A stretch of DNA of 9,893 nt from assembly GCA_036520715.1 (NCBI GenBank), contig DATDJF010000106.1, positions 1 to 9,893 of the forward strand, in the 5' to 3' direction. Of the stretch, positions 1-6,233 are shown one piece after another (position 1 is the stretch's first letter; every line of letters starts with the position of its first letter). The DNA is from JAEUPI01 sp036520715. Lineage in GTDB: Bacteria; Pseudomonadota; Gammaproteobacteria; Burkholderiales; Burkholderiaceae_C. A program made the translations under genes and the position numbers. Below the pieces are notes generated by a model that saw only the letters and a program-made list of their open reading frames with translations, was not told where the DNA came from and did not search any database.

Positions 1-67
1 AGCGCATGAAGCCGTGCCCGCGCCAGCGCGGCTCGGCGACGACCGGGTGCTCCAGCGGGGCGTTCAT
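1..67 (-). CDS. Start of a divergent gene, product unknown (partial, runs off the left edge)
   Basis: On the minus strand an ATG at 67 opens a frame of 22 codons with no stop before the window edge. The peptide begins MNAPLEHPVVAEPRWRGHGF. All 22 codons end in G or C, and this bias stops abruptly to the right of position 67, where many wobble positions become A or T; it resumes only at 192. That boundary is what one expects if a gene starts here. The plus-strand reading of the same bases gives an unnatural Cys/Arg/Ser-rich peptide. No good Shine-Dalgarno is visible before the ATG. Another ATG at 75 stops after three codons, its TGA overlapping the start at 67. The product is not recognisable from so few residues. 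Confidence 0.45.
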   Translation of the reverse strand, partial: MNAPLEHPVVAEPRWRGHGFMR

Positions 68-159
68 GCCGCCATTGTCGGGGCTATGTGCTTTCGCGCG
101 GCGCCGAGCCGGGGATTCACCCCATGCCAAGCGGGCCCGTGCACCGCAAGATTCGCTGC

Positions 160-178
160 GGCCAGCCTGGGCCTGGCC
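160..178. repeat. 6-bp inverted repeat in the leader of the acyl-CoA ligase gene
   Basis: GGCCAG (160-165) and CTGGCC (173-178) are perfect inverted copies separated by 7 nt, ending 4 nt before the Shine-Dalgarno at 183. It could be a leader hairpin or an operator half-site pair. In G+C-rich DNA a 6-bp match can also arise by chance. Confidence 0.3.
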
Positions 179-182
179 GCAC

Positions 183-187
183 GGAGA
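183..187 (+). promoter_or_regulatory. Ribosome binding site that decides the ligase start
   Basis: GGAGA lies 4 nt before the ATG at 192. The frame is open upstream to position 6, so this site, together with the onset of G/C wobble bias, fixes the start at 192. The next in-frame ATG, at 204, would be too far from it. Confidence 0.65.
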
Positions 188-191
188 CGAG

Positions 192-1823
192 ATGCTGGGT
201 TTGATGCAGGAGCAGCCGCTGCTGATCTCGGGGCTGATCGAGTTCGCCGACCGCCACCATCGCGACGCGCAGATCGTGTCGCGCCGCGTCGAAGGCGACC
301 TTCACCGCTACACCTATGCCGATGCGGCGCGGCGTGCCCGCCAGGTGGCCGGCGCGCTCGATCGCCTGAAGCTCGGCTTCAGCGACCGCGTGGCCACGCT
401 GGCCTGGAACGGCTACCGCCACTTCGAGCTGTACTTCGGCATCGCCGGCAGCGGCCGCGTGATCCACACCATCAACCCGCGGCTGGCGCCCGACCAGGTG
501 GCGTGGATCGCCAACCATGCCGAAGACCAGGTGCTGTGCTTCGACATGACCTTCCTGCCGATCGTCAAGGCGATCTGGTCGCACTGCAAGACGGTCAAGC
601 AGTGGATCGCGCTGTGCGACGCCGACAAGCTGCCGGCCGACACCGGCATTGCGGGCTTGCGCAGCTACGAAGAGTGGATCGGCGTCGAAGCCGACGAGTA
701 CGAATGGCCGCAGTTCGACGAGCGCAGCGCCGCGGCGCTGTGCTACACGAGCGGAACCACCGGCAACCCCAAGGGGGCGTTGTACAGCCACCGCTCGACG
801 ATCCTGCACGCCTACGGCGCGGCGCTGCCCGACGGCATCGGCATGTCGGCGCGCGACGCGATCCTGCCGGTGGTGCCGATGTTCCACGTCAATGCCTGGG
901 GCATTCCGTACAGCGCCGCGATGACCGGCGCCAAGCTGGTGTTCCCGGGCGCCGCGCTCGATGGCCCGTCGATCCACGAGCTGATGGAAAAGGAGCGCGT
1001 CACGTTGTCGGCCGGCGTGCCCACGGTGTGGCTGGCGCTGCTCAACCACATGAAGAGCAACGACCTCAAGTTGACGACGATGAAGCGCACGGTGATCGGT
1101 GGCTCGGCCTGCCCGCCGGCGATGATCCAGGCGTTTCGCGACGACTTCGGCGTCACCGTGCTGCACGCCTGGGGTATGACCGAGATGTCGCCGCTGGGCA
1201 CGGTGTGCCACCTCAAGCTCAAGCAGCGCGACTTGCCGCCCGAGCAGCAGCTGGCCGTGATGACCAAGCAGGGGCGCGCGGTGTTCGGCGTCGAGATGCG
1301 CATCGTCGACCCCGACGGCAAGGATCTGCCGTGGGACGGCCAGACCAGCGGCGACCTGCACGTCAAGGGCCCGTGGATCATCGCCAGCTACTTCAAGGGC
1401 GAGGGCGGCGACCCATTGATCGGCGGCTGGTTCCCCACCGGCGACGTGGCCACCATCGACCCCGACGGCTTCCTGCAGATCACCGACCGCACCAAGGACG
1501 TCATCAAGTCGGGCGGCGAGTGGATCAGCTCGATCGACGTCGAGAACATCGCGATGGCGCATCCGGCGGTGGCGATGGCCGCCTGCATCGCGGTGCCTCA
1601 CCCCAAGTGGGACGAGCGGCCGCTGCTGGTGGTGGTCAAGAAGCCCGGCAGCAACCCGACGCGGGAGGATCTGCTCGGCTTCTTCGAAGGCAAGGTGGCG
1701 AAGTGGCAGGTTCCCGACGACGTGGTGTTCGTCGACTCGATTCCGCTCGGCGCCACCGGCAAGATGCAGAAGATCAAGCTGCGCGAGCAATTCAAGTCGC
1801 ACGTGCTGGCGTCCCCGAGGTGA
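192..1823 (+). CDS. Acyl-CoA ligase (AMP-forming), DmdB/AlkK-like
   Basis: This 543-residue enzyme of the ANL superfamily should activate a carboxylic acid in two steps, through an acyl-adenylate, to its CoA thioester in the cytoplasm. Visible motifs in order: phosphate-binding loop YTSGTTGNPKG (185-195), adenine/acyl site HAWGMTE (325-331, with E331), TGD (416-418), the hinge D432-R433, the CoA-side GGEW loop (441-444), and the catalytic lysine K524 in GATGKMQK. All are intact. The N-terminus MLGLMQ and the length match the group that includes 3-(methylthio)propionyl-CoA ligase DmdB and medium-chain ligases such as AlkK. The substrate within that group cannot be read from sequence. An open frame extends upstream to position 6, but its codon use is not gene-like, and a Shine-Dalgarno precedes ATG 192. 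The neighbouring transporter and beta-oxidation genes fit an organic-acid catabolic role. The 88-nt gap downstream suggests it is transcribed separately from the transporter. Confidence 0.9.
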   Translation: MLGLMQEQPLLISGLIEFADRHHRDAQIVSRRVEGDLHRYTYADAARRARQVAGALDRLKLGFSDRVATLAWNGYRHFELYFGIAGSGRVIHTINPRLAPDQVAWIANHAEDQVLCFDMTFLPIVKAIWSHCKTVKQWIALCDADKLPADTGIAGLRSYEEWIGVEADEYEWPQFDERSAAALCYTSGTTGNPKGALYSHRSTILHAYGAALPDGIGMSARDAILPVVPMFHVNAWGIPYSAAMTGAKLVFPGAALDGPSIHELMEKERVTLSAGVPTVWLALLNHMKSNDLKLTTMKRTVIGGSACPPAMIQAFRDDFGVTVLHAWGMTEMSPLGTVCHLKLKQRDLPPEQQLAVMTKQGRAVFGVEMRIVDPDGKDLPWDGQTSGDLHVKGPWIIASYFKGEGGDPLIGGWFPTGDVATIDPDGFLQITDRTKDVIKSGGEWISSIDVENIAMAHPAVAMAACIAVPHPKWDERPLLVVVKKPGSNPTREDLLGFFEGKVAKWQVPDDVVFVDSIPLGATGKMQKIKLREQFKSHVLASPR

Positions 1824-1840
1824 TTCGGCGCTCGGGTAGT

Positions 1841-1865
1841 CCCCGTGGTCGCACCGGGGTGTTTT
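1841..1865 (+). terminator. Possible weak intrinsic terminator after the ligase gene
   Basis: CCCC-GTG (1841-1847) can pair with CAC-GGGG (1852-1859, with one bulged C) around a GTCG loop, followed by TGTTTT (1860-1865). A competing stem, CCCGAG (1814-1819) with CTCGGG (1831-1836), overlaps the end of the ligase gene. The U-tract is short and interrupted, so termination is uncertain. Confidence 0.35.
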
Positions 1866-1911
1866 GGTCAGACTGGCGGCCGGCGTTGTTTTTGCGACTA
1901 CAGGAGTACGT

Positions 1912-3156
1912 ATGAATCGGTGGATCTCAAGGGTGAGCCTGGTTGCCGGCGCGGCGATGCTGTGCGCTGGGGCGGCCTTCGCGCAAGTCAAGATCGCCTA
2001 CGTCGATCCGCTGTCCGGCGGCGGTGCGACCATCGGCGAGCACGGGCTGAAGCACATCCAGTTCCTGATCGAGGGCATCAACGGCAAGGGCGGCGTGCTC
2101 GGCGGGCAGAAGCTCGAGGTCGTCGCCTACGACAACAAGGGCAGCCCGCAAGAGAGCCTGGTGCAGGTGCAGAAGGCCATCGACGCCGGTGTGCGCTTCA
2201 TCACCCAGGGCAACGGCTCGGGCGCCGCGATCGCGATCTCGGAGTTCGTCACCAAGTACAACGAGCGCAATCCCGGAAAGGAAGTGCTGTATTTCAACTA
2301 CGCCGCGGTCGACCCGTCGCTCACCAACGACAAATGCAGCTACTGGCACTACCGCTGGGACGCCAACTCCGACATCAAGATGGCCGCGCTGACCAACTTC
2401 ATGAAGGACAAGAAGGAGATCAAGAAGGTCTACATCATCGGCCAGGACTACTCGTTCGGCCACGCGGTGAAGGCGGCGGCCAATGCGATGCTCAAGGAGA
2501 AGCGCCCCGACGTCCAGATTGTCGGCGACGAGCTGCACCCGCTGCTGAAGATCACTGACTTCGCGCCCTACATCGCCAAGATCAAGGCCGCGGGCGCCGA
2601 TTCGGTCATCACCGGCAACTGGGGCAACGACATGTCGCTGCTGCTGAAAGCTGCGGCCGACGCCGGTCTGAAGGTCAACTGGTACACCTACTACGCGGGC
2701 GGCGCCGGCGGCCCGACGGCGATCAAGCAGACCGGGCTCGACCATCAGGTCTACCAGATCAGCGAGTGGCACACCAATGTGCCGGCGCCAGAGATGGAGG
2801 CTTTCGCCGACGCCTTCCTCAAGAAGTACGGCGGCTCCAACCAGCAGGGCTGGTGGTACCTGCGAATGAAGAACCAGATGGAGATGTTCGCCGATGCGCT
2901 GAACAAGGCTCAGTCGCCCGAGCCGAAGAAGGTGGCCGCGGCGCTGAACGACATGAAGTACAAGAATTCGCTCGGCGCCGAGGTCTTCATGCGACCGACC
3001 GACCACTCGCTGTTCCAGGACATGTACATCTCGTCGTTCGGTTCGGGCACCAAGCACGACGAAGAAAAGACCGGCTGGGGCTGGAAGACCGTGGGCCTGA
3101 TCAAGGCGGCCGACACGGTGATTCCCACCACCTGCAAGATGGCAGCGCCCAACTGA
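1912..3156 (+). CDS. Periplasmic substrate-binding protein of a Liv-type (HAAT) ABC importer
   Basis: This 414-residue protein captures ligand in the periplasm and delivers it to the LivHM permease encoded downstream. Residues 1-24 form a Sec signal peptide: basic start with R3 and R7, hydrophobic stretch, and AFA before Q25. The mature part begins VKIAYVDPLSGG, typical of the Peripla_BP_6/type I periplasmic fold. ATG 1912 follows an AGGAG (1902-1906) at 5-nt spacing. Ligand-pocket regions can be placed by eye against LivJ/LivK: GNGSGAA (100-106), NYAAVDPSLTND (129-140), and WYTYYAGGAGG (257-267). The last segment aligns roughly with the LivJ region carrying the glutamate that binds the amino group, and contains no acidic residue. 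The mature protein has just two cysteines, C142 and C408, which could form a disulfide. Family assignment is secure. The ligand is unknown, and the context favours a carboxylic acid. Confidence 0.9.
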   Translation: MNRWISRVSLVAGAAMLCAGAAFAQVKIAYVDPLSGGGATIGEHGLKHIQFLIEGINGKGGVLGGQKLEVVAYDNKGSPQESLVQVQKAIDAGVRFITQGNGSGAAIAISEFVTKYNERNPGKEVLYFNYAAVDPSLTNDKCSYWHYRWDANSDIKMAALTNFMKDKKEIKKVYIIGQDYSFGHAVKAAANAMLKEKRPDVQIVGDELHPLLKITDFAPYIAKIKAAGADSVITGNWGNDMSLLLKAAADAGLKVNWYTYYAGGAGGPTAIKQTGLDHQVYQISEWHTNVPAPEMEAFADAFLKKYGGSNQQGWWYLRMKNQMEMFADALNKAQSPEPKKVAAALNDMKYKNSLGAEVFMRPTDHSLFQDMYISSFGSGTKHDEEKTGWGWKTVGLIKAADTVIPTTCKMAAPN

Positions 3157-3178
3157 CGGCGCATCGATGTCTGCAAAC

Positions 3179-3206
3179 GGGCCGCTGACTGGCGGCCCCT
3201 TTTGTT
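3179..3206 (+). terminator. Intrinsic terminator between the binding-protein and permease genes
   Basis: A perfect 7-bp G+C stem, GGGCCGC (3179-3185) with GCGGCCC (3192-3198), encloses a 6-nt loop and is followed by CTTTTGTT (3199-3206). It sits 22 nt after the binding-protein stop. It probably lets part of the transcripts end here, giving more binding protein than membrane components, a common arrangement in ABC importers. The degree of read-through cannot be judged from sequence. Confidence 0.75.
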
Positions 3207-3235
3207 AGCATGAGCTGACGCGCGGTGGCTAGCCG

Positions 3236-4186
3236 ATGCTCGAGCTGATCATCTTCTCGACCCTCAACGGCGTGCTGTACGGCATGCTGTTGTTCCTGTT
3301 GGCCAGCGGGTTGACGCTGATCTTCAGCATGATGGGCGTGCTCAACTTCGCGCACGCCAGCTTCTACATGCTGGGCGCCTACTTCGGCTACCAGATCAGC
3401 CGCTACGTCGGCTACTGGCCCGGGCTGGTGCTGGCGCCGCTGCTGGTGGGCGTGATCGGGGCGCTGGTCGAGCGCTACGGGCTGCGCACCGTGCACAAGC
3501 ACGGCCACGTCGCCGAGTTGCTGTTCACGTTTGGGCTGGCCTTCATCATCGAAGAGCTGGTGCAGATGTTCTGGGGCAAGGTGCCGGTCGACTACCGCGT
3601 GCCCGACGCGTTGAACTTCGCCGCCTTCACGCTGTTCGCGACCAACTACCCGGCGTTCCGCATGTTCATGCTGCTGATGTCGGTGGCAGTGTTCATCGGC
3701 CTGCTGCTGTTGCTGACGCGCACGCGGGTCGGCTTGATCATCCGCGCGGCGCTGACTCACCCGGCGACGGTGGGTGCGCTCGGCCACAACGTGCCGCTGG
3801 TGTTCATGCTGGTTTTCGGCGTCGGCTGCGCCCTGGCCGCGTTGGCCGGCGTGATCGCCGGGCCCGCGCTGGTGACGCAGCCGGCGATGGCGGCGTCGTT
3901 GGGGCCGATCCTGTTCGTCGTCGTGGTGGTCGGCGGGCTGGGCTCGCTGCCGGGCGCGTTCGTGGCGTCGCTGCTGATCGGACTGGTGCAGACGTTCGCC
4001 GTGGCGCTCAACGTGTCGCTGGCCGACGTGCTGGCCCACGTGGGCATCAAGCTGACCCGCGAGTCGGTCGGCGGCGATCTTTGGATGGCCACCGTCGCGC
4101 AGGTGGCGCCGATCATCCCGTACCTGCTGCTGGTGCTGATCCTGATCTTCCGGCCCAAGGGCTTGCTCGGGGATCGTGATACATGA
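3236..4186 (+). CDS. livH: ABC importer permease, LivH family
   Basis: This 316-residue inner-membrane protein should form one half of the translocation pore. It is strongly hydrophobic throughout, with roughly eight membrane segments. It has the LivH-type N-terminal signature: NGVLYGMLLFLLASGLTLIF, followed by GVLNFAHASFYMLGAY (N37, H40). Near the C-terminal half it has GGLGSLPGAFVASLLIG, also characteristic of the family, and it ends with the usual FRPKGLLG. The length fits the family. The start at 3236 has only a weak ribosome binding site (GGTGG, 3224-3228), but no better start is available before the terminator. Its stop overlaps the livM start in an ATGA, so the two are translationally coupled. 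The symbol denotes the family; transport of branched-chain amino acids is not implied. Confidence 0.9.
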   Translation: MLELIIFSTLNGVLYGMLLFLLASGLTLIFSMMGVLNFAHASFYMLGAYFGYQISRYVGYWPGLVLAPLLVGVIGALVERYGLRTVHKHGHVAELLFTFGLAFIIEELVQMFWGKVPVDYRVPDALNFAAFTLFATNYPAFRMFMLLMSVAVFIGLLLLLTRTRVGLIIRAALTHPATVGALGHNVPLVFMLVFGVGCALAALAGVIAGPALVTQPAMAASLGPILFVVVVVGGLGSLPGAFVASLLIGLVQTFAVALNVSLADVLAHVGIKLTRESVGGDLWMATVAQVAPIIPYLLLVLILIFRPKGLLGDRDT

Positions 4187-5439
4187 GCGCCGTGCCGCAT
4201 GGTCGCGCCGCGTGGTCGCTGTGGGGCGGGGCCATCCTCGTCGTGGCAGTGTTGCCGCTGGTGTTCTCCAGCGGCGCGTCGCTGACGATGATGAGCCTGA
4301 TGGGCTTCGCGATCATCTTCGCCCTGTCGTACAACATGCTGCTCGGCCAGACCGGCATGTTGTCGTTCGGGCACGCGGTCTACTACGGCCTCGGTGCCTT
4401 CATCACCGCGCACGCGTTGAACGTGGTCGGTGGTGGCAAGCTGCCGGTCCCGCTGCTGGTGTTGCCGCTGGTGGGCGGCCTCGCCGGCTTGACCTTCGCG
4501 GTGATCTTCGGCTGGGTGTCGACCAAGCGAGCAGGCACCGCGTTCGCGATGATCTCGCTGGGCATCGGCGAGCTGGTCGCAGCCTGCTCGCTGATCCTGC
4601 GCGGCTTCTTCGGCGGCGAGGGCGGCATCTCGACCAGCCGCACCAAGACGCTGGCTTTGTTCGGCATGAACTTCGGTCCGCAGGTCCAGATGTACTACCT
4701 GATAGCCGCCTGGATGCTGCTGTGCGTCGCCGCGATGTACGCGATCACGCGCACGCCGCTGGGCCGCATGTGCAACGCCGTGCGCGACAACCCGGAGCGC
4801 GCCGAGTTCGTCGGCTACAGCACGCAGATGGTGCGCTTCCTGGTGTTCTGCCTGTCGGGCTTCTTTGCGGGCGTCGCCGGCGGGCTGGCGGCGATTCACT
4901 ACGAGATCGTCACGTCGAGCATGGTCGGCGCCGTGCCGTCGGGCTTCGTGCTGCTGATGGCCTACATCGGCGGCGTGGCGTTCTTCATCGGGCCGATCAT
5001 CGGTGCGGTGCTGATGACCGCATTGCAGATCTCGCTGTCGGACTACACCGGTGCGTGGCAGCTGTACGTCGGCTTGATGTTCGTCGTCGTCGTGATGTAC
5101 GCGCCGTGGGGGCTTGGTGGGCTGATCCTGATGCACCAGCCGCTGCTGGCGGCCGGCACGCTGCGCCGCGTGGTGCCGGCCTATGCGTTGGCGCTGGTGC
5201 CGGTGGTGCTGATCGGCGTCGGCGCGATCGCGCTGGTGGAGACCACGCACCATCTGCTGGTCGCCGCCGCGCAGGGTTCGGCCATGCACGTGCTCGGCGT
5301 CAACTACGACGCCAAGTCGCCGCTGGCGTGGGGCGTGATCGTCGTGCTGCTGGCCGCGGGCATCTGGGCGCTGCGGCGCGTGGGGCCGCGCGTCTCGAGC
5401 GCATACCACGAGGCCGCACAGGCCGCGCGCGCGCGATGA
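4183..5439 (+). CDS. livM: ABC importer permease, LivM family, with an extended C-terminus
   Basis: This 418-residue inner-membrane protein should pair with LivH to form the pore. Family hallmarks are GQTGMLSFGHA (55-65) in an early membrane segment and the cytoplasmic loop RDNPERAEFVGY (201-212), which probably contacts the ATPases. The family core ends around residue 312, at APWGLGGL. A further stretch of about 105 residues follows, containing two hydrophobic segments (about 325-345 and 382-398 by eye) and a basic C-terminal tail. I recall many short LivM proteins ending near the core; E. coli LivM is also about this long but carries its extra length differently. ATG 4183 overlaps the livH stop by 4 nt and is preceded by GGGGA (4169-4173). 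Its own stop overlaps the livG start in another ATGA. Confidence 0.9.
   Translation: MSAVPHGRAAWSLWGGAILVVAVLPLVFSSGASLTMMSLMGFAIIFALSYNMLLGQTGMLSFGHAVYYGLGAFITAHALNVVGGGKLPVPLLVLPLVGGLAGLTFAVIFGWVSTKRAGTAFAMISLGIGELVAACSLILRGFFGGEGGISTSRTKTLALFGMNFGPQVQMYYLIAAWMLLCVAAMYAITRTPLGRMCNAVRDNPERAEFVGYSTQMVRFLVFCLSGFFAGVAGGLAAIHYEIVTSSMVGAVPSGFVLLMAYIGGVAFFIGPIIGAVLMTALQISLSDYTGAWQLYVGLMFVVVVMYAPWGLGGLILMHQPLLAAGTLRRVVPAYALALVPVVLIGVGAIALVETTHHLLVAAAQGSAMHVLGVNYDAKSPLAWGVIVVLLAAGIWALRRVGPRVSSAYHEAAQAARAR
5424..5435. repeat. (CG)6 dinucleotide tract at the livM-livG junction
   Basis: Six perfect CG units end directly against the livG ATG at 5436 and encode the Ala-Arg tail of LivM. Such tracts can slip in replication and can adopt Z-DNA. 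Here it also occupies the place where a livG ribosome binding site would be expected. Confidence 0.8.
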
Positions 5440-6233
5440 ACAACGCTGCGACCCAGGCCAAACCGGCGTCGGCATCGGCGCTGCAATTGGTCGACGTGCA
5501 CAAGCGGTTCGGCGTCACGCCGATCATCCGCGGCGTCAATCTCGATGTGCGCCAGGGTGAGCGCCACGCAGTGATCGGGCCCAACGGCGCCGGCAAGTCG
5601 ACACTGTTCAACCTGATCAGCGGGCGCTTCCCGGTCAGCTCGGGCCAGATCCGGCTGGACGGCGCCGACATCACCGGGTTGCCGCCGTTCGTGATCAACC
5701 GCCGCGGCCTGGCGCGCAGCTTCCAAGTGACCAACATCTTCCCGCGCATGTCGGTGTTCGAGAACGTGCGCTGCGGCGTCTTGTGGTCGCTCGGCTACCG
5801 CTACTCTTTCTGGCAACGTGTGGCCAAGGCGCGCGACGCCAGCGAACGCACCGACTCGATCCTTGAGCAGATCAACCTCGCGAAGCGGCGCGACACGCCG
5901 GCCGGCGTGTTGTCGTACGCCGAGCAGCGCGCGCTCGAGATCGGCATCACGATCGCCGGCGGCGCCGACGTGATCCTGCTCGACGAGCCCACCGCCGGCA
6001 TGAGCCGCAGCGAAACCGAGCACGCGGTGGCGCTGATCCGCCGCGTCAGCGAGGGCAAGACCCTGCTGATCGTCGAGCACGACATGAGCGTGGTGTTCAA
6101 CCTGGCCGACCGCATCTCGGTGCTGGTGTACGGCGAGGTCATCGCCACCGACACGCCGCCGGCGATCCGCGCCAACGCCGAGGTGCAGAAGGCCTACCTG
6201 GGCAGCGCGGTCGAGGAGGCCGGCCATGCTTGA
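5436..6233 (+). CDS. livG: ABC importer ATPase, LivG family
   Basis: This 265-residue cytoplasmic ATP-binding subunit should form a heterodimer with LivF and drive the LivHM permease. Walker A is canonical, GPNGAGKST (48-56, K54). The Q-loop glutamine is Q97 in SFQVTNIF. Walker B is VILLDEPTAG with D183 and catalytic E184, and the switch histidine is H215 in VEHDM. The signature motif is LSYAEQ (159-164) instead of LSGGQ. LivG proteins often have LSYG-Q here, so the alanine is one step further from consensus. The tail AYLG is typical of LivG. Residues 1-15 are a polar lead-in. The start at 5436 overlaps the livM stop (ATGA) and lacks a Shine-Dalgarno because a CG repeat fills that position. 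Translation therefore probably relies on coupling to livM. Confidence 0.92.
   Translation: MNNAATQAKPASASALQLVDVHKRFGVTPIIRGVNLDVRQGERHAVIGPNGAGKSTLFNLISGRFPVSSGQIRLDGADITGLPPFVINRRGLARSFQVTNIFPRMSVFENVRCGVLWSLGYRYSFWQRVAKARDASERTDSILEQINLAKRRDTPAGVLSYAEQRALEIGITIAGGADVILLDEPTAGMSRSETEHAVALIRRVSEGKTLLIVEHDMSVVFNLADRISVLVYGEVIATDTPPAIRANAEVQKAYLGSAVEEAGHA

Noticed and set aside
111..123. GGGG-ATTCA-CCCC and CCGCA/TGCGG (144-161) inverted repeats in the left intergenic region
   Set aside because: Short stems of 4-5 bp are expected by chance in G+C-rich DNA, and no promoter element is positioned to give them a role.
14..1915. Plus-strand open frame of 633 codons in another frame of the ligase gene
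   Set aside because: The product is Arg/Ala/Gly-rich low-complexity sequence without motifs; it is a shadow of the real reading frame.
1912..1983. Lipoprotein signal on the binding protein because of C18 in the signal peptide
   Set aside because: The residues before C18 (AAML) do not form a lipobox; AFA before Q25 is a good signal peptidase I site.
117..1991. Long minus-strand open frame (624 codons) antisense to the ligase gene
   Set aside because: It mirrors a gene with clear catalytic motifs, gives a His/Arg/Val/Leu-biased product with no recognisable domain, and arises because G+C-rich wobble positions suppress stop codons.
4176..5435. Possible LivG fusion, because the livG frame is open far upstream
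   Set aside because: The upstream part reads livM out of frame and gives Arg/Ala/Gly-rich nonsense. The LivG protein begins naturally at the ATGA overlap at 5436.
3757..5475. Minus-strand open frame of 572 codons across livH and livM
   Set aside because: The product is extremely rich in His, Arg, Gln and Asp, as expected from reading hydrophobic membrane-protein codons backwards; the overlapping livH and livM frames are well supported.
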